A DNA stretch of 64,000 bases from Obesumbacterium proteus (GCF_001586165.1 NZ_CP014608.1:4154001-4218000); one strand, 5' to 3'; positions 40,623-50,136 are shown, counted from the stretch's first letter. The notes: a model not told the origin generated them from the sequence alone. Made by a program: numbers and translations.

Positions 40623-40961
40623 TTACAGAGCCGCTTCGTCGGTTTCACCGGTACGAATGCGAATAACGCGCTGTAGTTCGGCAACAAAGATTTTTCCGTC
40701 GCCAATTTTTCCGGTGTAGGCGGATTTACTGATGACATCGATCACCTCATCGAGTTGATCGTCGGCAATCGCCACATCAATTTTCACTTTGGGCAAGAAA
40801 TTCACGTTGTACTCTGCCCCACGATATAGCTCGGCGTGACCTTTCTGGCGGCCAAATCCCTTCACCTCGGTAACGGTCAGTCCCTGAATCCCAACAGAGG
40901 AAAGGGCTTCACGTACGTCTTCCAGTTTGAACGGCTTAATTACCACGGTTACAAGCTTCAT
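40623..40961 (-). CDS. glnK: PII signal protein GlnK
   Basis: 112-residue nitrogen signalling trimer that plugs AmtB when nitrogen is plentiful. From MKLVTVVIKP the T-loop tyrosine is exactly Y51 (GAEYNVNFLPK), the uridylylation site. C-terminus GETDEAAL as in E. coli GlnK. Upstream frames add a non-homologous pentapeptide. First gene of glnK-amtB, driven by the sigma-54 promoter upstream. Confidence 0.97.
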   Translation of the reverse strand: MKLVTVVIKPFKLEDVREALSSVGIQGLTVTEVKGFGRQKGHAELYRGAEYNVNFLPKVKIDVAIADDQLDEVIDVISKSAYTGKIGDGKIFVAELQRVIRIRTGETDEAAL

Positions 40962-41011
40962 ACGGCCTCTCCTCACATAACTCCGATTAATTTCGTCTAC
41001 GCATTAACATG

Positions 41012-41028
41012 AGCAAAGGCTATGCCAA
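41012..41028 (-). promoter_or_regulatory. Sigma-54 promoter of glnK-amtB
   Basis: On the minus strand TTGGCAT, AGCC, TTTGCTC. GG and GC cores are 12 bases apart, as the -24/-12 promoter demands. The start point would be near 41001, about 40 bases upstream of glnK. Confidence 0.88.
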
Positions 41029-41121
41029 CTTTGCATAAGGCTCGTTGATGGAAGAAAATGCTGGTTTTAGGGAAGGAGGGACTCAGTTACAGCAGATAAA
41101 ACGTGAGGTATTTCTCAAAAA

Positions 41122-41138
41122 CGCACCAATAGCGTGCA
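41122..41138 (-). promoter_or_regulatory. NtrC site upstream of glnK
   Basis: TGCACGCTATTGGTGCG on the minus strand fits the NtrC dyad TGCAC-N7-GTGCA, with one mismatch. Half-matches follow at 41143-41158 and 41184-41198 (TGCACTGCAAATGCA). The distance of about 110 bases from the promoter fits an NtrC enhancer. Confidence 0.75.
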
Positions 41139-41235
41139 ATCAGGGAAAATACGGTGCATTTTTTTTACACAATTCTAGGCTGCTATGCACTGCAAATGCA
41201 CAGACTGGGTTACCATAATGAACGCTGTAGAAAAC

Positions 41236-41279
41236 AAAAAGCCGGTGCTATGCATCCGTGGCATAACAACCGGCTTTTT
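41236..41279. terminator. Terminator of mdlAB, bidirectional
   Basis: AAAAAGCCGGT and ACCGGCTTTTT pair over eleven bases, with a further inner stem (GCTATGC/GCATAAC). Sixteen bases past the mdlB stop. Confidence 0.92.
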
Positions 41280-41294
41280 AGCTGCGGAAAATAT

Positions 41295-43073
41295 TTAGAT
41301 CGTCGGCGATTCTTGATGCAATCCAGCCGCCAGCGCTTCTCCCACTAATTGCAGCTGGTGCATTTGGTAGTAACGCCCCTGCTTAGCCAGTAGTTCGTGA
41401 TGCGAACCTTGTTCCACTGCCTGTCCTCGGTGCAGAACCAGAATAGAGTCAGCATCTACGATAGTCGACAATCGATGAGCAATAACAATCAAGGTTGTTT
41501 GTTGGCGAATCACATTGAGCGCTTTCTGAATCGCCTGCTCGGTACCGGAATCGATATTAGCCGTTGCCTCATCCAGAATAAGAATTTGAGGAGCCTGAAC
41601 CAGCACACGCGCCATTGCTAACAGCTGCTTTTGCCCTACGGACAGATTATTTCCCTGCTCACCCAGTTGGGTTTGAATGCCCTGCGGCCAGCTTCTGACC
41701 AGCGGTGCAAGCTGCACGTCCTCCAGCGCTTTCCAAACCTGAGCCTCACTGATATCGCGGCCAAGCGTCACGTTATGCATAACCGACTCAGCCATCACCA
41801 CAGGATCCTGCTGAACCATCGCTACGCCTTCACGCAAAACCTGATGGCTCAGCGTAGGGATCGGACGACCATCAATGCAGATCTCTCCCTGATTAACCGG
41901 GTAATAACCCATCAGCAAGTTAGCCAGCGTCGATTTACCGCTGCCAGTATGCCCGACTAATGCCACAAATCCGCGTGATGCAATATGCAGATTGATATCC
42001 TGCAAAACAGGGCGACCTTCCCGATAGGCAAAAGTCACGTTGTTAACATCAACGCGCCCGCTCTGCAAAGGCTGAATATCGCCACCGTAATTCTGCTGGG
42101 CATCATCCATTAACTCGAAAATGCGCTCTCCGGCAACAACGGCCTGCTGCATCATGGACTGTTGGCTCGTGAGCTCAATCAAAGGCTCATTCAGACGACC
42201 TAAATAGTTAATGAAAGCGTAAAGCACGCCCACGCCAATCGAGCCTTCGGCGCTGAAGCCAAACAGCATTAACAGTCCACAGAGGATCATGGCGGAGAAA
42301 AGGCTCAGCAACGGACGCAGTAAAAAGCCTTCCAAACGCAATGTCTGCATACGCGCTTGATAATGAGAGCGGCTAACCTCCCCCATTTTTTCACCAAAGC
42401 GCGCCTGCTGGCGGAACTGTTGGATAACTCCCATGCCGTTGATCACTTCGTTAAAACCATCATTGATATCGGCAAGGTAGCTACGAACGCGGCGTACCAC
42501 CGGTGTGCTGTAGTGCTGGTAAACGGCCATCACCACAAATACGGCGGGGAAAATACAGATAGAAATCAGCGCCATTCGCCAATCAAGGGTAAACATGGCC
42601 ACCAGCATCGCACCAATCAGCGCCGCGCTTTTCAGCACCGTCGCCACTACCGTGACATAAAGATCTTTAATCACTTCGGTGTCGTTGGTCACTCGCGAGA
42701 TAAGCTGTCCGACAGGCTGATTATCGAAGGCTGATAGAGGCTGGCGCAGCGCAGCATCCATAACGTCGGTGCGTAGCTGTTGCACGACTCCAACCGCCGC
42801 ACGGTTGAACAGCAATGCCTGCGCATACTGCAAACCCGCTGCGGTAAACTCAAGAAGCAGATATAACAGCGCGAGGCCCGTCACCAATCCAAGTCTGAGA
42901 TCGCCTTTGGCAACCACGTTATCAATAAAGTAGCTGATAATAATCGGGCCGCAAACTTCCGCTGCCGCCGCTACCCACAGCATCACCACGGCAATCGCTA
43001 ACGGCTTTTTATAAGGGCCACCATAGGCGAGCAAGCGTTTCAGGGTCGGCCAGAGTTGTTTGATATTACGCAT
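41295..43073 (-). CDS. mdlB: ABC transporter half MdlB
   Basis: 592-residue half-transporter: six helices then an ATPase with Walker A GHTGSGKST, signature SVGQKQLLAMARVL and Walker B ILILDEA. E. coli MdlB is 593. I start at MRNIKQLW; the frame upstream runs inside mdlA. The start overlaps the mdlA stop by eight bases, so a MdlA-MdlB heterodimer is made in step. Substrate unknown; annotated as multidrug-type. Confidence 0.95.
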   Translation of the reverse strand: MRNIKQLWPTLKRLLAYGGPYKKPLAIAVVMLWVAAAAEVCGPIIISYFIDNVVAKGDLRLGLVTGLALLYLLLEFTAAGLQYAQALLFNRAAVGVVQQLRTDVMDAALRQPLSAFDNQPVGQLISRVTNDTEVIKDLYVTVVATVLKSAALIGAMLVAMFTLDWRMALISICIFPAVFVVMAVYQHYSTPVVRRVRSYLADINDGFNEVINGMGVIQQFRQQARFGEKMGEVSRSHYQARMQTLRLEGFLLRPLLSLFSAMILCGLLMLFGFSAEGSIGVGVLYAFINYLGRLNEPLIELTSQQSMMQQAVVAGERIFELMDDAQQNYGGDIQPLQSGRVDVNNVTFAYREGRPVLQDINLHIASRGFVALVGHTGSGKSTLANLLMGYYPVNQGEICIDGRPIPTLSHQVLREGVAMVQQDPVVMAESVMHNVTLGRDISEAQVWKALEDVQLAPLVRSWPQGIQTQLGEQGNNLSVGQKQLLAMARVLVQAPQILILDEATANIDSGTEQAIQKALNVIRQQTTLIVIAHRLSTIVDADSILVLHRGQAVEQGSHHELLAKQGRYYQMHQLQLVGEALAAGLHQESPTI

Positions 43074-44838
43074 TATCTGGCTCCTGAATCTGCGAGTCTG
43101 GTTCATCAAGCTGCGCTTCAATTTGCTGGAAGCGATGCATATCTCGATACCAACCACGCTGTTGACTCAGTTCACTGTGCAAGCCACGCTGAGCCACAGC
43201 GCCTTGCTGAAGCACGAGGATTTCGCTGGCTTCTGTCAGCGCAGAAAGGCGATGGGCGCTGATAATCACGGTTCGATTCTCTCCCCATTCGCGCAGATTA
43301 TGCAGAATTTGATATTCAGTACGGCCATCAACCGCCGATAGTGCATCGTCAAGAATCAAAATTTCCGCGTCCAGTAACAATGCGCGAGCAATAGAGATAC
43401 GCTGCTTTTGTCCACCGGACAGCATCACGCCACGCTCTCCCACTTCGGTTTGATAGCCTTCAGGCAAGCGCAGAATATCCTCATGCACGCTGGCGAGCTT
43501 AGCCACACGTTCAATATCTTCCTGTGTTGCATCAGGCTTACCTAATGCAATATTCATGGCAACGGAATCCGAGAACAGGAAAGGTGTTTGGCTCACCACG
43601 GCAAGACGAGCACGCCATTCATCCAGACGAAGTTCACGCAAAGAGATACCGTGGAAACACACTTCTCCTTGGTCGGGATCAAACTGTCGCTGAATCAATG
43701 AGAGCAACGCGCTTTTACCCGCCCCCGTTGGCCCACACAGGCCTAGCATCTGACCCGGCGCGAGATTGAATTGGATGTTATGCAGTACAGGGTTAGTCCC
43801 TTCGCTATAAGCGAAACGTGCAACATCAACGCTGAGTACGCCTCGCCCCTGAGGCAAAGAACGCTCGCCGTCTTGAACCGTTGACGGCTCAGATAGCATG
43901 CTGCGTATACGGCTATAGGCCGCACTACCGCGCTCCACGATGTTAAACATCCACGCTAATGCCAGCATCGGCCAAATCATTAATCCCAGATACATCACGA
44001 AGCTGGTCAATTGCCCTAACGTTAGGTGACCATGAATGACCATCACCCCACCGCCGCCAATCGCCAATAAGTTGGCACAGCCAATCGCGATAAAAATCGT
44101 CGGGTTAAAGCGCGCATCGACTTTAGCTACGTGCATATTTCGCGCACCGGCTTCGGCTGCGACATCGGCAAAGCGTTTCGACTGATGATTTTCTAGACCA
44201 AAGGATTTAATCATGCGAATGCTGGTCAAGCTCTCTTGAGCCTGATCGTTGAGCATGGAGAACGCCGCCTGCGCAGACTTAAACCGCGAGTGTAGCTGCG
44301 CGCCTTGATGCTTAATCACCATAGCCATAATCGGCATCGGAATAAGAGACAGCAGCGTTAGCTCCCAGCTAATTTGGGTGCTCATCACAAACAGCACCGC
44401 CAAGCCCATCACCAGCGAGTCCACCAGCGTTAATACGCCTTCCCCCGCGGCAAAGACAACGCGATCGACGTCGTTGGTCGCTCTGGCAATTAAATCGCCG
44501 GTGCGGTGGCGCTGATAAAATGAAGGCGCTTGGTTACTGAGCTGGCGGTAATATTTTTCACGCAGTTCAACGGCAAGCAAATAGGACGCGCCGAAGAGCA
44601 GCACTCGCCACACATAGCGCAGCAAATACACCACCACCGCGACGAGCAGTAAAATACCAATCCAAAATGCCAGCGTTTTTGCGGGCATATGCTGTTTTGA
44701 CACGCCGTCGATCACGATGCCAACAATGCGCGGCGGCACCAGTTGCAAAATAGCGATAACGACTAATAAAAGTACGGCTCCCAGATATCGCCGCCATTCA
44801 CGACGAAAATACCAGCCTAGTTGGGCAAATAATCTCAC
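43066..44838 (-). CDS. mdlA: ABC transporter half MdlA
   Basis: 590 residues, as in E. coli. Transmembrane domain then ATPase: Walker A GPTGAGKSA, signature LSGGQKQRISIARAL, Walker B ILILDDALSAVD. Here Walker B ends DD instead of the catalytic DE, as in many heterodimeric exporters with one weak site. Adjacent to decR and upstream of mdlB. Confidence 0.95.
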   Translation of the reverse strand: MRLFAQLGWYFRREWRRYLGAVLLLVVIAILQLVPPRIVGIVIDGVSKQHMPAKTLAFWIGILLLVAVVVYLLRYVWRVLLFGASYLLAVELREKYYRQLSNQAPSFYQRHRTGDLIARATNDVDRVVFAAGEGVLTLVDSLVMGLAVLFVMSTQISWELTLLSLIPMPIMAMVIKHQGAQLHSRFKSAQAAFSMLNDQAQESLTSIRMIKSFGLENHQSKRFADVAAEAGARNMHVAKVDARFNPTIFIAIGCANLLAIGGGGVMVIHGHLTLGQLTSFVMYLGLMIWPMLALAWMFNIVERGSAAYSRIRSMLSEPSTVQDGERSLPQGRGVLSVDVARFAYSEGTNPVLHNIQFNLAPGQMLGLCGPTGAGKSALLSLIQRQFDPDQGEVCFHGISLRELRLDEWRARLAVVSQTPFLFSDSVAMNIALGKPDATQEDIERVAKLASVHEDILRLPEGYQTEVGERGVMLSGGQKQRISIARALLLDAEILILDDALSAVDGRTEYQILHNLREWGENRTVIISAHRLSALTEASEILVLQQGAVAQRGLHSELSQQRGWYRDMHRFQQIEAQLDEPDSQIQEPDNA

Positions 44839-44956
44839 GTATTTTTATTCCATAGCCCGCAGTGGGCTTTGATTTTAAATGCTGTATATATAAACAGCAC
44901 TAGGATAACACCGATAGGAAACTTAGGTAACCGCGTGATGGGTAAATTTGTGTGCT

Positions 44957-45418
44957 TTATTCACCCACTGGCAAGAACGTGGTGCTTTTGATTTGTTCCA
45001 TCGCAAAACTGGAAGTGACGTCACTTAAGCCTTTCACCGCATTCACCAATCGCTTATAAAAAGCATCGTAGCTTTTCATATCCGCAACCTGTACCTGCAT
45101 TAAATAATCGTACTCTCCAGCCATACGATAAAACGCAAGGATTTCAGGCATGTGCTCAACCTGCTGCACAAAATGATGATACCACTCGCTGCTGTGATGC
45201 TGGGTTTTGATCATAACAAATGCGGTCAGACCAAGGCCAAGCTTGTCTTTGTCGAGCAGCGCTACGCGCCCGACGATATAGCCTTCATCTTCTAGGCGTT
45301 TCAGGCGTTTCCAGCAAGGCGTAGAGGTTAGGTTGACCGCATCGGCCAACACCTGCAACGACTGAGTGCAGTCGCGCTGTAAAAGCTCCAACAGTTTTCG
45401 GTCTGTTTTATCTAACAT
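44957..45418 (-). CDS. decR: Lrp-family cysteine-responsive regulator DecR
   Basis: 153 residues: N-terminal AsnC/Lrp helix-turn-helix (LLQRDCTQSLQVLADAVNLTSTPCWKRLKRLEDEGYI) and a RAM ligand domain (GEYDYLMQVQVADMKSYDAFYKRLV). E. coli DecR (YbaO) activates cysteine desulfidase on excess cysteine. The divergent gene codes a cysteine-synthase-type enzyme, an arrangement known in Pantoea as ccdR-ccdA. A 15-base inverted repeat lies 13-27 bases upstream of the start. Confidence 0.94.
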   Translation of the reverse strand: MLDKTDRKLLELLQRDCTQSLQVLADAVNLTSTPCWKRLKRLEDEGYIVGRVALLDKDKLGLGLTAFVMIKTQHHSSEWYHHFVQQVEHMPEILAFYRMAGEYDYLMQVQVADMKSYDAFYKRLVNAVKGLSDVTSSFAMEQIKSTTFLPVGE

Positions 45419-45430
45419 ATATCACTTATG

Positions 45431-45445
45431 GAGAAATATTTTCTC
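45431..45445. promoter_or_regulatory. Candidate DecR operator
   Basis: GAGAAA, TAT, TTTCTC: perfect dyad of 15 bases with an AT-rich centre, typical of Lrp-family sites. It is in the 125-base gap between decR and the divergent PLP enzyme. Confidence 0.6.
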
Positions 45446-45543
45446 TTATTAGGCCAATATGAAGTCTATATAGCAACTTTTTTTTCTGCAAAATCCGATA
45501 GTCTTATCCCATACGTTCAGACTGACTCATATAGGCCATTATC

Positions 45544-46584
45544 ATGAACAACGCTTGGGTAAAGCACGCTATCAGCGAGATCGAAGCCGATTTTCAACGT
45601 TCGGCAGACACACATCTTATTCGTTTAAATCTGCCTACTTTTCCCGGCATCTATTTGTATCTAAAAGATGAGAGCACCCATCCAACCGGCAGCCTGAAAC
45701 ATCGTCTAGCCCGCTCACTCTTTTTATATGGACTCTGTAACGGTTGGATTAAAGAAGACACCACGATCATCGAAGCCTCTTCAGGCAGCACCGCCGTCTC
45801 CGAAGCCTATTTCGCTCGACTGCTGAATTTGCCGTTTATCGCCGTGATGCCTTCATGCACCGCTCGTAAAAAAGTCGAACAGATCGAGTTCTATGGTGGT
45901 CGCTGTCATTTTGTTGACAGCGCCAGCCAGATTTATGCGGCGTCAGAGCAGTTGGCCAAAGAGTTGAACGGCCATTATATGGATCAGTTCACCAATGCTG
46001 AACGAGCAACCGACTGGCGTGGCAACAATAATATTGCCGATAGCATATTTCGTCAGATGGAACGCGAACCGCATCCGGTTCCTGCTTATATCGTCATGAG
46101 CGCGGGCACCGGCGGCACGTCCGCAACCTTAGGTCGTTATATTCGTTACCAAGGGCACCCGACTCATCTGATGGTGGTGGATCCTGAAAACTCGGTCTTT
46201 ATGGATAGCTATCTGCAAAAAGACCGCACTATTACAGGCACCTGTGGCAGCAAAATTGAAGGCATCGGACGCCCACGGGCCGAGCCCTCATTTATCCCTG
46301 AGGCTATCGACAGCATGATGCGTGTTCCTGATGCCGCCAGCATTGCCACCATCCATTGGCTACAGAAGGTATTAGGACGCAAAGTCGGGGCTTCGACGGG
46401 TACAAACATGTGGGGAGCATTAACACTGGCACGTCAAATGCGCGAGCGCGGCGAACAAGGCGCTATCGTCACCCTACTCTGTGACAGCGGTGAACGGTAT
46501 TTAGATACCTACTATGATGCTGATTGGGTGAAAAAGAATATCGGTGACTTGAGCCAATATACCCAACAGTTAGAAGCGATGTAG
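45544..46584 (+). CDS. PLP enzyme of the cysteine synthase family, likely cysteine desulfhydrase
   Basis: 346-residue fold-type II PLP enzyme. PLP lysine in HPTGSLKHRLA (near K52), phosphate loop SAGTGGTSAT, and serine/asparagine motif EASSGSTAVSEAYFARLLNLPFIAVMP. The S-G-S-T loop and the late GASTGTNMWG match the Cds1-type family rather than CysK or CysM. Together with divergent decR this points to inducible cysteine breakdown to pyruvate, ammonia and sulfide, as reported for the Pantoea CcdA system. E. coli lacks it at this place. Confidence 0.8.
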   Translation: MNNAWVKHAISEIEADFQRSADTHLIRLNLPTFPGIYLYLKDESTHPTGSLKHRLARSLFLYGLCNGWIKEDTTIIEASSGSTAVSEAYFARLLNLPFIAVMPSCTARKKVEQIEFYGGRCHFVDSASQIYAASEQLAKELNGHYMDQFTNAERATDWRGNNNIADSIFRQMEREPHPVPAYIVMSAGTGGTSATLGRYIRYQGHPTHLMVVDPENSVFMDSYLQKDRTITGTCGSKIEGIGRPRAEPSFIPEAIDSMMRVPDAASIATIHWLQKVLGRKVGASTGTNMWGALTLARQMRERGEQGAIVTLLCDSGERYLDTYYDADWVKKNIGDLSQYTQQLEAM

Positions 46585-46611
46585 CGTATCCCTCTTTCCT
46601 AAAGCAGAAAG

Positions 46612-46647
46612 AAAAAACCGGGCTATATACATTATGTATAGGCCCGG
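46612..46647 (-). terminator. Terminator of cof
   Basis: CCGGGC and GCCCGG enclosing a second stem with TATACAT/ATGTATA, then six T residues on the minus strand. It may also serve the gene ending at 46584. Confidence 0.92.
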
Positions 46648-46667
46648 CGGCTGTAAAAGAATCCTCG

Positions 46668-47489
46668 TTATTCGGGGGAATGGTGAGGTTTTTTTGGTGA
46701 ACTCAGCCAATTGTTTAACTGCTGTGCCACCGCCTGTTGCTGGCAATGACCAATAATCTCTAAGTGCGGCAGGCTGGCTTTAAGCTGCGGCAACGCATTA
46801 CCCATGATGTAACCTTTTCCAACCATGCCTAACATCTCTCTGTCATTCATCGCATCACCAAACGCCATACAATCAGCAAGATCGATATCTAAATGATTGC
46901 ATAAATGGCTGAGCGCAGAACCTTTGTTCGTCCCTACTGGCAGAACTTCTAAGCAATCGTAGGCCGAAAAACACAGATCAACCGCATTGCCAAAATGCTG
47001 GCGTAGGCGCGTTTGTAAGGCCGTTAAGGCATCGTGATCGCCACAAAAACAGATTTTACTAATACCATAAGCCGGTAAAGCGCGCAGCGGCGTGATTTGA
47101 TAGCCAAAACCATTTTCCACATGTGGCGCTAAGAGCTCTGGATACTCAACCGAGGTCAACCAGCCGTCATCTCTAAAAACGTGTACCGAGGCGGGCGTTT
47201 CCCAATGCGAATGCAAAACCTCAAGCGCAATTTCTGGTACTGAGTCGCTGGAAAATAAGTTATTACCCTCGCGATCGTGTATCCGCGTGCCATTGCCGGT
47301 AATCATGTAACCCTGTAAACCTAATCGGCGCGCAATAGTACGCACTTCAAGAAAATGACGCCCCGTTGCAAACGTCAGCGCAACCTGATTTTCAGACAAA
47401 CGATGCAGCGCATCCAAGGTTTCAGTCCCAACCTGATGATTAGGCATCAACAGAGTGCCATCCATATCAAAGGCGGCTAAACGAACCAT
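46668..47489 (-). CDS. cof: HMP-PP phosphatase Cof
   Basis: HAD-superfamily phosphatase of 273 residues; acts on the thiamine precursor HMP-PP, the product of ThiD, and on sugar phosphates. Motif I is AAFDMDGTLL at the N-terminus, motif II TFATGRH, motif III lysine in GTNKGSALSHL, motif IV FGDAMNDREM. I start at MVRLAAFD; 23 upstream codons have no family counterpart. Confidence 0.94.
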   Translation of the reverse strand: MVRLAAFDMDGTLLMPNHQVGTETLDALHRLSENQVALTFATGRHFLEVRTIARRLGLQGYMITGNGTRIHDREGNNLFSSDSVPEIALEVLHSHWETPASVHVFRDDGWLTSVEYPELLAPHVENGFGYQITPLRALPAYGISKICFCGDHDALTALQTRLRQHFGNAVDLCFSAYDCLEVLPVGTNKGSALSHLCNHLDIDLADCMAFGDAMNDREMLGMVGKGYIMGNALPQLKASLPHLEIIGHCQQQAVAQQLNNWLSSPKKPHHSPE

Positions 47490-47607
47490 ACTGAAACCTC
47501 TTCTTGTGACGAATAATTTTGTGACGAATACAGTGAGATAAACAGTATGGCGTGGCATTTGCGGAACTAATAGTGAACAATTAAAGAAAATTGTTCAGGA
47601 TTTAACG

Positions 47608-49311
47608 ATGCGCCTGCTACAGAGGCTTAGCCAATACCAACGTTTAAACCAGTTTGCTGGTGACGATCCGATTCAGACAACCGTTGCTGAACTGGCTGGG
47701 GTTTTCTGCTGTAGTGAGCGCCATGTACGCACGTTGTTAGCCCAACTTCAGGAGCTGAAATGGTTGGAATGGCATGCAACCGCAGGACGTGGGAAACGCG
47801 CCCGTTTGCACTGCGTTATTCCTGAACAGCAGCTGCGTGCTAACCTGACGCAACAGTTGCTCAACGCGGGCGATCATCAAAATGCGTTAAAGCTGGCCGA
47901 GCGTGACCCCATCCATCTAAATGAACTGCTGATGCCGCATCTGGGTGGACAATGGGATTCTGACCTTCCTACGCTGCGTATTCCGTACTATCGAACGCTT
48001 GAACCTATTGCACCGTTAGCACTAACTGGACGTGCCGAACAGCATCTCGCCCATACCATTCATGCAGGGCTCACTCGCTTTGAAACCGGTAATCCTCACC
48101 CGCAGCCCGATTTAGCACATCATTGGCAAATCAGCGCCGATGGTCTTAAGTGGCAGTTTTTACTGCGCAGCGATTTACGCTGGCACAACGGGCAGCCTAT
48201 CACTGCCGAACAGTTGGTTCAGCGGCTAAAACAGCTGCGCCATCATCCTCGCTGCGGTAGTTTCCTGAGCAGCATCGCGGATATTTCTCTGCCCCACGCG
48301 CTGTGCATTCGTTTTACCTTAAAGTGTGCCGACTATTGGCTTGCTCACCGTCTGGCGGATTTACTCTGCCTTCTGCCTCATCCTGATTACCCTGAAATCG
48401 GCGCGGGGCCTTTCCGCCAGATCAGCTCTTCTGACATGCTCATTAGGCTTGAGCAGCACAGCAGCTATCATCTGCATCGCCCTTACCTGCATGCGATTGA
48501 ATATTGGATCACCTCCAATCCTGAGCAAGCATCAGCGGCGCCCAGCAGCCAGCATCCAGTAAAAATAACCATCGGACAGTATGAAGAGTTAGACAGCGTT
48601 CGTCCGGTACAACGCAGCACCAGCGTAGGTTTTTGTTATATCGCACTCAACCAGAAGCGCGGAAAGCTCACCGTGGCTCAAAGGCGTTTCCTCACGACGC
48701 TGATTCGAGAAGAAAATACGCTCAATCATCTCCCGATTGAAAATGGCCTTATCGAACGCAGCAGCGCAATGTTGTCTGGCTGGCCGTTGCCGGAACCTAC
48801 CCCTGAGCCGATTTCGTTGCCCTCAAAACTCACGTTGCTTTACCATCCACCGGCAGAGCTCACCGCGCTTTCCGACCGGCTACAGGAACGCCTCGCTCAA
48901 GCTGGGTGTGAGTTAGAAGTGCGTTTCTATGACGGTAAACGTTGGGAGTCAAATGCGCAGTTTGCTGATGTCGATATTATTTTAGGCGACAGATTAATCG
49001 GCGAGTCGCCCGAGGTCGCCTTGGAGAACTGGCTGAGAATTGATGTGCTCTGGCAGGCAATTTTGAGCGATAAAGAACAGCAGCAATGCCGCACGGTGCT
49101 TGATGGTGTGCAGCAGTTAGCAGACGAAACGCAGCGTCATCATGCTCTACGGAATTATTACACTCACCTCATGCAGCAAAGCATCATCATGCCGCTGTTT
49201 AATTACCAGTATCAAATCAGTGCACCTCCTCGCGTAGAAGGCGTGACGCTTACCGCCTATGGGTGGTTTGACTTCTGTCGGGCATGGGTTCCCGCCCCCA
49301 CGGATGAATAG
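47608..49311 (+). CDS. ybaE: SgrR-type transcription factor / solute-binding protein YbaE
   Basis: 567 residues: N-terminal winged helix (FCCSERHVRTLLAQLQELKWLEW) joined to a substrate-binding protein type 5 domain (PIAPLALTGRAEQHLAHTIHAGLTRF, WQFLLRSDLRWHNGQPITAEQLVQRL). The same layout as SgrR, but without a known sugar-phosphate role. No signal peptide, so it works in the cytosol. AGGA before the ATG. Probably not in an operon; a terminator follows, just before queC. Confidence 0.92.
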   Translation: MRLLQRLSQYQRLNQFAGDDPIQTTVAELAGVFCCSERHVRTLLAQLQELKWLEWHATAGRGKRARLHCVIPEQQLRANLTQQLLNAGDHQNALKLAERDPIHLNELLMPHLGGQWDSDLPTLRIPYYRTLEPIAPLALTGRAEQHLAHTIHAGLTRFETGNPHPQPDLAHHWQISADGLKWQFLLRSDLRWHNGQPITAEQLVQRLKQLRHHPRCGSFLSSIADISLPHALCIRFTLKCADYWLAHRLADLLCLLPHPDYPEIGAGPFRQISSSDMLIRLEQHSSYHLHRPYLHAIEYWITSNPEQASAAPSSQHPVKITIGQYEELDSVRPVQRSTSVGFCYIALNQKRGKLTVAQRRFLTTLIREENTLNHLPIENGLIERSSAMLSGWPLPEPTPEPISLPSKLTLLYHPPAELTALSDRLQERLAQAGCELEVRFYDGKRWESNAQFADVDIILGDRLIGESPEVALENWLRIDVLWQAILSDKEQQQCRTVLDGVQQLADETQRHHALRNYYTHLMQQSIIMPLFNYQYQISAPPRVEGVTLTAYGWFDFCRAWVPAPTDE

Positions 49312-49358
49312 TCGGGCTGTTCATCTATTCTCATAGCCGTTACCATAGACAACGTTAT

Positions 49359-49392
49359 GGCAGGCAATTTTGTTGTCTGCCTATCTTTTTTT
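49359..49392 (+). terminator. Terminator/attenuator immediately before queC
   Basis: GGCAGGCAA and TTGTCTGCC pair (one G-U), loop TTTTG, and TATC leads into seven T residues ending 20 bases before the queC ATG. A rho-independent site this close leaves no room for a promoter, so queC must be transcribed through it. Confidence 0.85.
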
Positions 49393-49412
49393 AGATTGAT
49401 AGAGGTAAGGCA

Positions 49413-50099
49413 ATGAAACGCGCGGTGGTAGTATTCAGTGGCGGTCAAGACTCCACAACTTGTCTAATTCAAGCTTTGGAGCGTTATGACGAAGTGCATT
49501 GCATCACTTTTGATTATGGCCAACGCCATCGTGCTGAAATTGACGTCGCACGCGATCTCGCGATTAAACTCGGCGCATCAGCGCATAAAGTGCTCGATGT
49601 TGGCTTGCTTAACGAACTGGCGATAAGCAGCCTTACCCGCGATAACATTCCGGTTCCCACCGAAAGTGAAGACGGTATTCCAAATACTTTTGTGCCTGGC
49701 CGCAATATTCTATTTCTGACCTTAGCAGCTATTTATGCTTATCAAGTGCAGGCCGAGGCCGTCATTACCGGCGTATGCGAAACGGATTTTTCCGGCTACC
49801 CAGACTGCCGAGACGAATTTGTGAAAGCGTTAAATAAAGCGATTGTCTTAGGCATGGCGCGCGACGTTCGTTTCGAAACCCCATTGATGTGGCTGAATAA
49901 AGCAGAAACCTGGGCGTTAGCCGATCATTACCAAAAACTTGATCTGGTTCGCCAGGAAACGCTCACCTGCTACAACGGTATTCAAGGTGACGGCTGCGGT
50001 GAATGCGCTGCCTGCCATTTGCGCTCACACGGGCTCAATGATTATTTAGCCAACCGTGCGGCGGTTTCTGCAAGCCTAAAAGAAAAAGCCGGTCTGTAA
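49413..50099 (+). CDS. queC: 7-cyano-7-deazaguanine synthase QueC
   Basis: ATP-dependent nitrile synthase that completes preQ0 for queuosine. 228 residues. N-terminal PP-loop SGGQDSTTCL (residues 8-17) and a C-terminal zinc site with four cysteines (CYNG...CGECAAC). FVPGRNILFLTLAA is also diagnostic. It uses the product of QueE, also encoded in this window. RBS GAGG at 49402-49405. Confidence 0.97.
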   Translation: MKRAVVVFSGGQDSTTCLIQALERYDEVHCITFDYGQRHRAEIDVARDLAIKLGASAHKVLDVGLLNELAISSLTRDNIPVPTESEDGIPNTFVPGRNILFLTLAAIYAYQVQAEAVITGVCETDFSGYPDCRDEFVKALNKAIVLGMARDVRFETPLMWLNKAETWALADHYQKLDLVRQETLTCYNGIQGDGCGECAACHLRSHGLNDYLANRAAVSASLKEKAGL

Positions 50100-50136
50100 G
50101 ATCAATGTTGGTCACTTAAGCCTGATTTTAGGGGAA

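Noticed and set aside
41154..41348. 64-codon frame across the glnK enhancer and mdlB terminator
   Set aside because: It spans control elements and has no ribosome site.
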